49,185 bases of DNA from Oscillibacter sp. (GCA_003539495.1 DPPB01000006.1:1-49185); one strand, 5' to 3'; positions 22,515 to 30,195 are shown, numbered from the stretch's first letter. Notes: a model not told the origin generated them from the letters alone. Numbers and translations are program-made.

Positions 22515-25007
22515 ATGGATAAACAAATCAAGATCGCGTTGGCGGGCAACCCCAACTGCGGCAAAACCACCCTTTTCAACGCTCTCACCGGCTCCAACCA
22601 GTTTGTTGGTAACTGGCCCGGCGTTACGGTGGAGAAGAAGGAAGGCAAGCTGAAAAAACACGAAGATGTAGTCATCATGGACCTGCCGGGCATCTACTCT
22701 CTGTCCCCCTACACCCTGGAGGAGGTGGTAGCCCGTAACTACCTCATCAAGGAGCGCCCCGATGCCATCCTGAACATCATCGACGGCACCAACCTGGAGC
22801 GTAACCTCTATCTGACCACCCAGCTCACTGAGCTGGGCATCCCTGTGGTAGTGGCCATCAACATGATGGATGTGGTGAAGAAGAACGGCGACAGCATCAA
22901 TACCCAGGAGCTGGCCCGGGAGCTGGGCTGCAAGGTGGTGGAGATCTCCGCTCTGAAGGGCGACGGCGTGATGCTGGCGGCCGAGGAGGCTGTCCGGGCC
23001 GCCAACGGCGGCAAGACAGTGCCCATGCACACCTTCTCCGGCCCCGTGGAGCACGCCATTGCCCACATTGAGGAGGCCGCCGTGCACAACATGCCTGAGG
23101 AGCAGCAGCGCTGGTACGCCATTAAGATCTTTGAGCGGGACGACAAGGTCCTCTCCCAGCTGAGCATCCCCGAGGACGTTATGTCCCACATTGAGGAGGA
23201 CATCAAGGCCGCCGAGAAGGAGCTGGACGATGACGCCGAGAGCATCATCACCGGGGAGCGTTACATCTACATTGCCGAGCTTATTAAGGGCTGCTATAAG
23301 AAAAAGAACACGGGCGCTCTGTCTGCATCCGACAAGATCGACAAAATCGTCACCAATCGCTGGCTGGGCCTGCCCATCTTCGCCGTGGTAATGTTCCTGG
23401 TATACTGGATCGCCATGGTGGGTGTGGGCGCACCCGCTACCGATTGGGCCAACGACGGCGTGTTCGGCGATGGCTGGCATCTGCTGGGCATCGGCTCCAA
23501 GGAGTATAACGAGGTCAACGACGAGTACACCGCTGCCGTGCAGGCTGTGGATGCTTTCCTGGGTCTGGACACAGAGGCCGAGGACTTTGACGCCGCTGCC
23601 GCCCTGGCCGAGATGAAGGCCTTTGTTCCTTCCTCCTCTACTGCCACCTTGGATGTGGAGGATGAGGAGACTCTGGCCATCAACACCATGACCGCTTACT
23701 ACGATGCCCTGCCCGAGGGCGCCGACAAGCTGGACAACGTGGTACAGATGACCTATGTGGACGCTGTGGCCTACCTGGAGAAAAACGGCTTTGATGCGCC
23801 GGATCCCGCCGACTACGGCGTGTGGGTACCCGGCATCCCCGTGCTGGTGGGCGATGGCCTGGATGCTGCCAACGCGGCGCCCTGGCTCAGCGGACTGATC
23901 AATGACGGTATTGTGGCCGGTGTCGGCGCCGTGCTGGGCTTCGTGCCTCAGATGCTGGTGCTGTTCCTGATGCTGGCCTTCCTGGAGGCCTGTGGCTACA
24001 TGGCCCGTATCGCTTTCGTGCTGGACCGCGTGTTCCGCAAGTTCGGTCTGTCCGGCAAGAGCTTCATCCCCATGCTCATCGGCGTGGGCTGCGGCGTGCC
24101 CGGCATCATGGCCTCCCGTACCATCGAAAATGAACGGGATCGCCGTATGACCATTATGACCACCACCTTTATTCCCTGCGGCGCTAAGGTGCCCTTCATC
24201 GCCATGATCGCCGGCGCCCTGTTCGGCGGCAGCGCATGGGTCTCCACCTCCGCCTACTTCATCGGCATGGCCGCCATCATCGTCTCCGGCATCATGCTGA
24301 AAAAGACCAAGATGTTCGCCGGCGACCCCGCTCCCTTTGTTATGGAGCTGCCCGCCTATCACTGGCCCACCCTGGGCAACGTTCTGCGCAGCATGTGGGA
24401 GCGCGGCTGGTCCTTCATCAAGAAGGCCGGTACCATCATCCTACTGAGCACCATCTTCGTTTGGTTCACCACCTACTTCGGCTGGGTGGATGGCACCTTC
24501 CGGATGCTGGACGAGAGCGAGATCGACTTCTCCATCCTGGCTGCCATTGGCGGCGCTATCTGCTGGATCTTCCAGCCTCTGGGCTGGGGCAACTGGCAGG
24601 CTACCGTGGCTTCCATCACCGGCCTGGTGGCTAAGGAGAACATTGTGGGTACGCTGGGTATCCTCTATGGCGGCGGCGATGGAACCGTGTATCAGAACAT
24701 CGCCCAGGCCTTCACCGGCATCAGCGGCTACAGCTTCCTGGTATTCAACCTGCTGTGCGCCCCCTGCTTCGCAGCCATCGGCGCCATCAAGCGGGAGATG
24801 AATAACCACAAGTGGACCTGGTTCGCCATCGGCTATCAGTGCGGCTTTGCCTATGTCATCGGTCTGATGATCAACCAGTTTGGCGGCCTGTTCACCGGCA
24901 ACATGAATATCATCGGCCTCATCTTCGCCGTGGCTGCCCTGGTGCTAATGGTCTACATGCTGGTCCGTCCCTACAAGGAAGCTACCAAGCTCTCCGCTAA
25001 GATCTGA
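22515..25007 (+). CDS. feoB: Ferrous iron transporter FeoB with a large extracytoplasmic insertion
   Basis: An 830-residue Fe2+ transporter. The N-terminal GTPase domain has G1 GNPNCGKTT (residues 10-18), the switch I region WPGVTVEKKEG, G3 DLPGIYSL and a G4-like NMMD. The membrane part starts at about 285 and includes two Gate regions (GYMARIAFVLDR.. and GCGVPGIMASRTI). Between the first helix (about 285-305) and the next (about 463) lie roughly 155 residues, over 100 more than usual; they are acidic and rich in Ala, Asp and Glu (AEDFDAAAALAEM, YYDALPEGADKLDN). The ATG is preceded by GAAAGGAGAG. Confidence 0.95.
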   Translation: MDKQIKIALAGNPNCGKTTLFNALTGSNQFVGNWPGVTVEKKEGKLKKHEDVVIMDLPGIYSLSPYTLEEVVARNYLIKERPDAILNIIDGTNLERNLYLTTQLTELGIPVVVAINMMDVVKKNGDSINTQELARELGCKVVEISALKGDGVMLAAEEAVRAANGGKTVPMHTFSGPVEHAIAHIEEAAVHNMPEEQQRWYAIKIFERDDKVLSQLSIPEDVMSHIEEDIKAAEKELDDDAESIITGERYIYIAELIKGCYKKKNTGALSASDKIDKIVTNRWLGLPIFAVVMFLVYWIAMVGVGAPATDWANDGVFGDGWHLLGIGSKEYNEVNDEYTAAVQAVDAFLGLDTEAEDFDAAAALAEMKAFVPSSSTATLDVEDEETLAINTMTAYYDALPEGADKLDNVVQMTYVDAVAYLEKNGFDAPDPADYGVWVPGIPVLVGDGLDAANAAPWLSGLINDGIVAGVGAVLGFVPQMLVLFLMLAFLEACGYMARIAFVLDRVFRKFGLSGKSFIPMLIGVGCGVPGIMASRTIENERDRRMTIMTTTFIPCGAKVPFIAMIAGALFGGSAWVSTSAYFIGMAAIIVSGIMLKKTKMFAGDPAPFVMELPAYHWPTLGNVLRSMWERGWSFIKKAGTIILLSTIFVWFTTYFGWVDGTFRMLDESEIDFSILAAIGGAICWIFQPLGWGNWQATVASITGLVAKENIVGTLGILYGGGDGTVYQNIAQAFTGISGYSFLVFNLLCAPCFAAIGAIKREMNNHKWTWFAIGYQCGFAYVIGLMINQFGGLFTGNMNIIGLIFAVAALVLMVYMLVRPYKEATKLSAKI

Positions 25008-25048
25008 TAAGTCACTCATAAGCAAACAAGAGACCATCTCCTTTAATC

Positions 25049-25088
25049 GCCGCCCCGGGGACCGCAGCCCCCGGGGCGGCACCTTTAT
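25049..25088 (+). terminator. Terminator after feoB
   Basis: A perfect 12-bp GC-rich stem (25049-25060 with 25069-25080) followed by ACCTTTAT. The U-tract is weak. Confidence 0.65.
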
Positions 25089-25125
25089 AAAGTCCGACGA
25101 ATCCGGTTTACGGGACATGTTGGAG

Positions 25126-25176
25126 ACAGGAATACCGCTCCAAAGCGCTGCCTTGGGGCGGTATTCCTGTTTCTAT
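25126..25176. terminator. Long hairpin between feoB and the yedE cluster
   Basis: An 18-bp stem with one G-U pair (25126-25143 with 25153-25170) lies 2 bp past the DUF3343 stop. The T-rich flank (TTCTATATTT) is on the plus strand and overlaps the gene end, while the minus-strand side lacks a T-run, so it may end both transcripts imperfectly. Confidence 0.55.
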
Positions 25177-25403
25177 ATTTCCAGCTCGTAGATGCCCATG
25201 ACCTCCTCCGGGTCCGCCAGGGCCTCCACCGGACCCCGCAGAGTCGGCTCACAGCGCCAGGCCAGGCCGCAATCCGCAGTGATGGAGCGGGGTACAGGCA
25301 CGATGCGGCCCGGAAGGCTGGCCGCCTTGCAGGCGCGCTCCATGGCCATGACCCCGGCGGTGGTATAAAAGGTTACGAGCAGGCAGGTTTTCTTCTGCAG
25401 CAT
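25173..25403 (-). CDS. DUF3343 (putative Se/S carrier-like) protein
   Basis: A 76-residue protein matching DUF3343, a family described as a putative selenium/sulfur carrier. Visible: CLLVTFYTTAGVMAMERACK at the N-terminus and GRIVPVPRSITADCGLAWRC in the middle, with the conserved cysteine in DCGLAW (near residue 45) and two more cysteines. The start is preceded by AGGAGAG. It is the last gene of a cluster with a TusA-like protein and YedE, an order known from selenium-related loci. Enzymatic role unproven. Confidence 0.85.
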   Translation of the reverse strand: MLQKKTCLLVTFYTTAGVMAMERACKAASLPGRIVPVPRSITADCGLAWRCEPTLRGPVEALADPEEVMGIYELEI

Positions 25404-25470
25404 TTGTTTCTCTCCTGAACATGGCAGTTCCCCTGCCCGGTTTTGCCGGGCAGGGGCGCCGGGATGTGTC

Positions 25471-25683
25471 TTATTTCTTGGTGAGCCTCAGTATCCACTC
25501 GTCGCCGTTTTCTTCAGCCCGGAAGGTGTAGCCGTTGTGATAGGCAAAGCGCTGGATGTTTTCCACGGCGCAGGGGGCATCAATAAGCACCTCCAGCTCT
25601 GCGGGATCGCTCTTTTTAATCTCCTCCTGCACCATCAGCAGGGGGACCGGGCAGGAAAAGCCTCTTGCATCTACGGTTGCCAT
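25471..25683 (-). CDS. TusA/SirA-like sulfur (selenium) carrier protein
   Basis: A 70-residue TusA-fold protein with the signature DARGFSCPVPLLM (residues 5-17); the Cys of CPVP carries persulfide or perselenide in the family. It resembles the N-terminal domain of YedF, the partner of the selenium-associated YedE. The ATG is preceded by GAAGGAGG and starts one base after the yedE stop codon, so translation is coupled. The 67-bp gap to the DUF3343 gene has no terminator. Confidence 0.88.
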   Translation of the reverse strand: MATVDARGFSCPVPLLMVQEEIKKSDPAELEVLIDAPCAVENIQRFAYHNGYTFRAEENGDEWILRLTKK

Positions 25684-25684
25684 A

Positions 25685-26794
25685 TTATGCCTCCTTCTTC
25701 TTTCGCATCACATTACACAGGGAGACCACCAGAAGCACCACCAGGGCCATGGCCACGGCCACCTTGGCATTGGCGGTGACGGCGTACTTGACGTACTCGC
25801 CGGACTCATTGAGGCCGGGATCTGCGCCGCTGGCCAACTTCAGGTTGTGCGCCAGAGCCGCACCGGCCATCATCCCCAGGACGGTAACGGCACTGTCGCC
25901 ATTGCCGGAGCCGGCCAAAACCAGCTGGCGCAGGGGGCAGCCGCCCAGCAGCACGGAGCCCCAGCCGACGATGACCATGCCCAGCAGGTTCCAGATGTGG
26001 TTGGAGTGGGCAATAGGCTGAGACAGGAAGGAGAAGGCGGTGAAATTGCCCATGATCAGGTTGCCCACCAGCACCACTACGAAGATGGCCACGGAGCCCC
26101 ACAGCAGATGGGGATCCTTCAGCATGAGGGTATCACGCACGCCGCCGGCCATGCAAAGGCGGGAACGCTGGGCCAGGGCACCCACCACCAGTGCAGCGGC
26201 GAAGGCCACCAGCACGGGAGCGTGCATGGAGCCGGGACCCTTCTCAGAGGCGTGGAACAGGTTGGGGACCAGCAGAGCCAAGGCAAACAGCACCAGCATA
26301 ATCACCGGCAGCACAAAGCCCTCGGTCTTCTTGGCCTGATAGGCACGGCCCAGATTGAAGCCCTTCTTAAGGAAGATGGTGCCCACCAATGCCCCGATAA
26401 TGAAGCCCAGCAGACCCACGAAGGCATTGAGGTCGCCGCCACCCATACGCAGCAGCATACGAAGCGGGCAGCCCAAAAATACCAGGGCGCCGATCATCAC
26501 CAGCGCACCCACGGCAAAGCGGGTGGCGGGAGCGGAGCCGGCCTGGGCCCGGAACTCCTTACCGATGAGGGCCATGATGCAGGAGCCCAGGACGATGCCG
26601 ATGATCTCGGGACGGACATACTGCACGACCTCGGCACTGTGCAGGCCCACGGCACCCACGATGTCACGCTCGAAGCAAACGATGCAGAAGCCCATGTTCT
26701 TGGGATTGCCCAGGGCCTGCAGCAGCAGAGCCGCCGCGCCCACCACAATGCCCGTGACAATCACCAGCCAGTTTTCCTTGAAAAACCTTTTCAT
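25685..26794 (-). CDS. yedE: YedE/YeeE-family transporter (putative selenium/sulfur-compound importer)
   Basis: A 369-residue membrane protein with about ten helices. The two pseudo-repeats each have the family's cysteine motif: LGCPLRMLLRMGGGD (about residue 110) and GGCPLRQLVLAGSGNGD (about 300). The YeeE/YedE family imports thiosulfate in characterised members; the YedE branch beside TusA/YedF proteins is linked to selenium metabolism. The start at ATG 26794 (MKRFFKENW) is chosen; a longer frame of 26 more residues would begin inside the promoter. No selD is in the window to confirm selenium use. Confidence 0.88.
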   Translation of the reverse strand: MKRFFKENWLVIVTGIVVGAAALLLQALGNPKNMGFCIVCFERDIVGAVGLHSAEVVQYVRPEIIGIVLGSCIMALIGKEFRAQAGSAPATRFAVGALVMIGALVFLGCPLRMLLRMGGGDLNAFVGLLGFIIGALVGTIFLKKGFNLGRAYQAKKTEGFVLPVIMLVLFALALLVPNLFHASEKGPGSMHAPVLVAFAAALVVGALAQRSRLCMAGGVRDTLMLKDPHLLWGSVAIFVVVLVGNLIMGNFTAFSFLSQPIAHSNHIWNLLGMVIVGWGSVLLGGCPLRQLVLAGSGNGDSAVTVLGMMAGAALAHNLKLASGADPGLNESGEYVKYAVTANAKVAVAMALVVLLVVSLCNVMRKKKEA

Positions 26795-26842
26795 AATGTG
26801 AATAATCCTTTCTCTATTTGCAATTGTTGGTTTGTAATTTTC

Positions 26843-26872
26843 ATTATATAGGGCGGTTTTTTCCCCGTCCAA
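26843..26872 (-). promoter_or_regulatory. Promoter of the yedE cluster
   Basis: On the minus strand TTGGAC (26872-26867), 18 bp, TATAAT (26848-26843). Transcription starts about 45 bp ahead of the yedE ATG. Confidence 0.6.
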
Positions 26873-26884
26873 CGGCCTTTTTCC

Positions 26885-26923
26885 ATGAATTTTTTCAATT
26901 ATTCATTTCTTCCATCAATGGAA
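26885..26923. promoter_or_regulatory. Candidate LysR operator between yedE and lysR
   Basis: Two dyads lie between the divergent promoters: ATGAAT (26885-26890) with ATTCAT (26901-26906), and TTCCAT-CA-ATGGAA (26910-26923). LysR regulators usually bind such sites next to their own gene. Confidence 0.4.
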
Positions 26924-26939
26924 AGAGAATTCGTTCATC

Positions 26940-26968
26940 TTGACAGAAAATAACGATTTTTGTATAAT
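26940..26968 (+). promoter_or_regulatory. Promoter of the LysR gene
   Basis: TTGACA (26940-26945), 17 bp, TATAAT (26963-26968): both hexamers match consensus. Confidence 0.8.
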
Positions 26969-27000
26969 ATGACCAAAGTCCGGAGGGGAGGCAATGGTCC

Positions 27001-27918
27001 ATGATCGAATACACGCTGCGGCAGCTGGAGGTGTTCACGGCAGCTACGGAGCAGGAAAGCCTGACCCGGGCCGCCGATCAGCTGCATCTGACCCAATCCA
27101 CCGCCAGTACCCATCTGCGCTCACTGGAGCAGTGCCTGGGTACGACGCTGCTGCTGCGCAGAGGACAGGGCGGCGTGACCCTGACGGAGGACGGCCAAAG
27201 GCTATATCCTCTGGCTAAAAAGATACTGACCCAGTGTCAGGCCCTGGCGGACGCCGCAGGAGATCCCCGGCGGCTGGCCTCCCTGCCGCTTTTGCTGGGG
27301 GCATCCACCGTGCCGGGGCAGTATATGCTGCCAGCGCTCATGGCCGCCTTTTGCCGAAAGCATCCCCAATACCGCTGCGAGCTGCGCCATGGTGACTCAG
27401 CGCAAATCCATCGGCTGCTGCAGAATGGGCAGATACGCATGGGCTTTGTGGGCTCACGGATGGATACGGCCGGCATGGCCTATCATCCCCTGCTGCGAGA
27501 CGAATTGGTGATGGTGACGCCCAACACGCCCCACTATCAGGCGGCGCATCGACGGGGCGCCCGGGGGCTGGAGCTGCTGGGCGAGCCGACCATCGCCCGA
27601 GAGCAGGGCTCCGGCACCGATCGGACGCTGCTGCAGTATATGGCCCGCATGGGCTACAGCACCGGCAAGCTGCGTATCGTGGCCCGTCTGGAGGACCCCG
27701 AGGCCATTAAACGCATGGTGGTTCAGGGCGCCGGCGTATCGGTGCTGTCGGCTCTATCCGTGATGCAGGAGCAGCAGGAGGGCCGGGTGCTGGTATTCCC
27801 TATGGACGAGACGGGGCTGCAGCGGACTATCTATCTAGCGCACCGACAGGGTATGACCGCCAGCGCTGCGGAGAAGCTGTTTTTGTCCTTTGTACAGGGA
27901 TACTATCACACGACTTGA
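27001..27918 (+). CDS. LysR-family transcriptional regulator
   Basis: A 305-residue LysR-type regulator. The N-terminal winged HTH (residues 1-62) has LRQLEVFTAATEQESLTRAADQLHLTQSTASTHLRSLE read in family order; the effector domain (about 90-300) has PLLLGASTVPGQYMLPALMAAF and the hydrophobic core GAGVSVLSALSV. The effector domain pattern resembles CysL/YeiE-type regulators of sulfur or selenium compounds, but this is not decisive. Divergent from the yedE cluster, its probable target. Start supported by GGAGGGGAGG nine bases upstream; the ATG at 26994 is in another frame. Confidence 0.92.
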   Translation: MIEYTLRQLEVFTAATEQESLTRAADQLHLTQSTASTHLRSLEQCLGTTLLLRRGQGGVTLTEDGQRLYPLAKKILTQCQALADAAGDPRRLASLPLLLGASTVPGQYMLPALMAAFCRKHPQYRCELRHGDSAQIHRLLQNGQIRMGFVGSRMDTAGMAYHPLLRDELVMVTPNTPHYQAAHRRGARGLELLGEPTIAREQGSGTDRTLLQYMARMGYSTGKLRIVARLEDPEAIKRMVVQGAGVSVLSALSVMQEQQEGRVLVFPMDETGLQRTIYLAHRQGMTASAAEKLFLSFVQGYYHTT

Positions 27919-27924
27919 CAGAAA

Positions 27925-27949
27925 AAGGGCCACCCGGAAGGGCGGCCTT
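27925..27949 (+). terminator. Terminator-like hairpin after the LysR gene
   Basis: A short GC stem (GGCC.CCC / GGG.GGCC around GGAA) ending in CCTT. It is nearly the same as the hairpin at 28145-28166 on the other side of repeat copy 3. Confidence 0.5.
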
Positions 27950-28125
27950 GAATTGTTGAAAAAACTCTGTTTTTTCAACAAAAGGTTTACAGTCTGCTGC
28001 GCGCATAATTTGTTCGCCTGCGGCGAACAAATTCCACACTGGCAGCCTGAGAGGTATTTTTCCCCACGCACATGTCGCGGTGAAAAATGATTGGAATTTT
28101 TCGCGTCTGCGGATGCGAACTCTGC
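27945..28125 (+). repeat. Dispersed structured repeat, copy 3
   Basis: Contains AACAAAAGGTTTACAGTCTG, an internal hairpin (TTGTTCGCC/GGCGAACAA, about 28009-28031), ATTCCACACTGGCAGCCTG, then GAGGTATTTTTCCCCACGCA and CATGTCGCGGTGAAAAATGA. These blocks match copy 1 (reverse strand, 12600-12775) in order and spacing, and copy 2 apart from its deletion. No ORF. Confidence 0.8.
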
Positions 28126-28144
28126 AAGGCTTTTTGCCAAGCTA

Positions 28145-28166
28145 AGGCCGCCCGGAAGGGCGGCCT
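28145..28166 (-). terminator. Hairpin after punA
   Basis: A 9-bp perfect GC stem (28145-28153 with 28158-28166, loop GGAA). The minus-strand flank is CTTAGCTT, a poor U-tract. Confidence 0.5.
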
Positions 28167-28195
28167 CCTTTGCGATCTTCACAACACAAATTGAT

Positions 28196-29017
28196 TTACA
28201 GCTTTTCGATGACCCGCTCTACCAGGCGGCACAGATCTGCGCTGGCCCGGTCGGCCACAGCCAAGACCTCCTCGTGGGAATGCTTTCTTTCTGCGATGCC
28301 GGTGGCCATATTGGTGATGCAGGCAATGCCCAGCACCTCCAGCCCCAGGTAGTTGGCGGCGATGGTTTCCGGCACAGTGGACATGCCGATGGCATCCGCC
28401 CCCAGGGCCCGATAGGCTCTGATCTCAGCGGCGGTCTCGTAGCAGGGACCAGGGAAGATGGCGTAGACCCCCTCCTTGCAGGCGATCCCCAGTTCGGCGG
28501 CGGCAGATTTTGCCAGCGCCCGCAGGCGCAGAGAGTATGCCTCGGTCATATCCGGGAAGCGAGGGCCGAAGCGCTCGTCATTAGGGCCCATAAGTGAGTT
28601 GCTGCCCAGCATATTGATATAATCCGACAAAAGCATCAGCTCTCCCGGCGCAAGACCGCGGTCAATGCCGCCGCAGGCATTGGTGATAACCAGGGTCCTA
28701 ACCCCCAGCAGCCTGAGCACATACACGGGATAGGTGACCTGCCGCATGGAAAAACCCTCGTAATAGTGAAACCGGCCTTGAAGAGCGGCCACTGTTTGCC
28801 CGGCCAGGGTACCCAGGACCAGATTGCCCGCATGGCCCGCCACGGTTGAGCGGGGAAAATGGGGAATATCGGCATAGGGGATAATGGTTTTGTCCGACAT
28901 CTTGTCCACCAGGCTGCCCAGGCCGCTGCCCAGGACAATGCCGCAGGTGGGCCGCAGGGTGCTGTGGCTCAGGATATACTCCGCCGATTGCTGCACCTTT
29001 TCATAAAATCCGTCCAT
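28196..29017 (-). CDS. punA: Purine-nucleoside phosphorylase, trimeric inosine/guanosine type
   Basis: A 273-residue PNP-I enzyme that cleaves inosine and guanosine with phosphate. Visible: phosphate-binding GIVLGSGLGSL (about residue 26), GRFHYYEGFSM (about 82-92), TNACGGIDRGLAPGELMLLSDYIN, and the purine-binding GPCYETAAEIRAYRALGADAIGMSTVPE, with the substrate Glu and Asn (TNMATGI) near 200-240. Length fits the 270-290 residue class, unlike the hexameric deoD product also encoded here at 37287. The start lies close behind the cNMP-domain gene. Confidence 0.95.
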   Translation of the reverse strand: MDGFYEKVQQSAEYILSHSTLRPTCGIVLGSGLGSLVDKMSDKTIIPYADIPHFPRSTVAGHAGNLVLGTLAGQTVAALQGRFHYYEGFSMRQVTYPVYVLRLLGVRTLVITNACGGIDRGLAPGELMLLSDYINMLGSNSLMGPNDERFGPRFPDMTEAYSLRLRALAKSAAAELGIACKEGVYAIFPGPCYETAAEIRAYRALGADAIGMSTVPETIAANYLGLEVLGIACITNMATGIAERKHSHEEVLAVADRASADLCRLVERVIEKL

Positions 29018-29037
29018 TGCGCGCTCCTTTCACCGGT

Positions 29038-29529
29038 TCACTTCTTATTATGCTCCAGGTCGCTGAAAAACATGTTGGCCCAAAACTGATAGGTGTGGCT
29101 GTGCTCGGCGTACCATTCGCTATTATCCTGCTTGATCTTATCGGTATCGGCATACTTTTCAAGGGCGTGGCAGGCCCGGATATAGGCCCGCTGCAGCGCG
29201 CGCATCCGGGCGGACATATGCTCCAGCAGGCTCATAATCTTGGCGGAATTGTCCCGGAAAAATGTACTGAAATTATCGTGGGTGATGACCCGGACCACCG
29301 TTGGCTCCAAAGCCACGGCAGTGGTGTTGCGGGGTCTGCTCTCCAGGAAACTGATGACATTGAGGAAATCTCCCGCCTCAATCTCCACCACCAGGCGCTC
29401 CTCCGGTGTACCGTAGTTCACATACACGCCTGCCCGGCCCAGCAGGACATTGTAGATAGCCAGCTCGAAGCTCTTTTCCTTGAGAATGATCTGCCCCTTC
29501 TTAAACTGCCTCTCCTCACCTTGTATCAT
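29038..29529 (-). CDS. Cyclic-nucleotide-binding-domain protein without a DNA-binding domain
   Basis: A 163-residue protein. Residues 1-110 form a Crp-like cNMP-binding beta roll (FKKGQIILKEKSFELAIYNVLLGRAGVYV, IEAGDFLNVISFLESRPR, ALEPTVVRVITHDNF, each in family position). A helical segment rich in Arg and Tyr follows, but there is no helix-turn-helix. It may sense a ligand and act through protein contacts. I chose the ATG at 29529 because GGGAG precedes it; the longer frame runs through a hairpin-rich intergenic stretch. It lies 20 bp ahead of punA and is probably co-transcribed with it. Confidence 0.8.
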   Translation of the reverse strand: MIQGEERQFKKGQIILKEKSFELAIYNVLLGRAGVYVNYGTPEERLVVEIEAGDFLNVISFLESRPRNTTAVALEPTVVRVITHDNFSTFFRDNSAKIMSLLEHMSARMRALQRAYIRACHALEKYADTDKIKQDNSEWYAEHSHTYQFWANMFFSDLEHNKK

Positions 29530-29579
29530 CGGTTTCGCTCCCTTCATTGGTTTTTTCCCATTGTACCCTATGGGGTCAT

Positions 29580-29846
29580 TTCTGTCAACGAAGAAAGCAG
29601 GGGCGCCGGCTATTCCGCCGGCGTCCCTGCCGAGGCTGTCGATAAAGCGGCAAGATTGGCAATAAAGGTAAGGAAGGGAGTGTGAGGGAAACCCAAGAAG
29701 GGTGTCCCTCACCATTGAAATCAATAGCTTTTGAAACTTTTTCAAAGTTTCAAAAGCTTAGGCAGCGGGACGAAAAGACTTTTTCGACACGCTGAGCAGG
29801 GGCGCCGGCTATTCTGCCGGCGTCCCTGCAGCTTTTCTCTTGCCGC
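29580..29846. repeat. Hairpin-rich gene-free stretch with a duplicated 34-bp hairpin
   Basis: Two nearly identical 34-bp inverted repeats at 29597-29630 and 29796-29829 (14-bp stems, arms starting GCAGGG and ending CCCTGC, differing at one loop base). Between them: GTGAGGGA/TCCCTCAC (about 29678-29710), a perfect 15-bp stem AGCTTTTGAAACTTT (29726-29740) with its complement (29744-29758), and CGAAAA-GAC-TTTTCG (about 29771-29785). No gene is visible here. Confidence 0.7.
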
Positions 29847-30059
29847 TTACCGCACCAGGCTGCGGCGGTACTCGGCGTTGATCTCGAACAGTTCCTTTTC
29901 CCCGTCGATATACGGCTGATAGATGGTCTCCACCCGGCCGCCGCCCAGATTGTCACAGCCATTGCAGCCCTCACAGCTGCTGCCGCAGGCGGCCAAGCCC
30001 TGCCGGACGATCTGTTCGCGCTGTTCCCGGGTGGTATCCCGGATCAAAATCGATCTCAT
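29847..30059 (-). CDS. Small cysteine-rich protein, gene downstream of spoIVB
   Basis: A 70-residue protein I cannot assign. It has a tight cysteine cluster (CGSSCEGCNGC, residues 25-35) followed by DNLGGGRVETIYQPYIDGEKELFEINAEYRRS. The cluster could bind metal. GGGGTG precedes the ATG, which lies 13 bp after the stop codon of the spoIVB fragment, so it was probably the next gene of the spoIVB operon and may have a sporulation link. No signal peptide or membrane segment. Confidence 0.7.
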   Translation of the reverse strand: MRSILIRDTTREQREQIVRQGLAACGSSCEGCNGCDNLGGGRVETIYQPYIDGEKELFEINAEYRRSLVR

Positions 30060-30072
30060 CTCTGTTCACCCC

Positions 30073-30195
30073 TTATCCGGCCCGGGTCAGCATATTCTCC
30101 GCGAAAATGCCGTAGCCCTGAGCGGGATCATTGATCATCACATGGGTCACCGCGCCCACCAGCTTGCCGTTTTGTAGGATGGGGCTGCCGCTCAT
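30073..30195 (-). pseudogene. spoIVB: C-terminal 40 codons of SpoIVB (S55 peptidase), 5' part missing
   Basis: Reading frame from 30195 to the stop at 30073 gives MSGSPILQNGKLVGAVTHVM (first 20 residues), then INDPAQGYGIFAENMLTRAG. This is the end of SpoIVB, the forespore protease that triggers sigma-K activation; the Ser of MSGSP is the catalytic one. Upstream the frame runs into recombinase-element sequence (..CCPYLDTA), so the gene breaks at the codon before this motif. No other spoIVB sequence is found in the window. It is either a true disruption or the 3' half of a gene restored by excision or inversion. Confidence 0.85.

Noticed and set aside
22485..24362. A 625-codon open frame on the minus strand opposite feoB, and similar long frames opposite the PrsA-like, yedE and malK-type genes
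   Set aside because: Same pattern of antisense composition; no family motifs and no promoters or ribosome sites.
25173..26794. Selenocysteine (in-frame TGA) in the yedE cluster
   Set aside because: The three genes are complete without read-through, and no SECIS-like hairpin follows a TGA.
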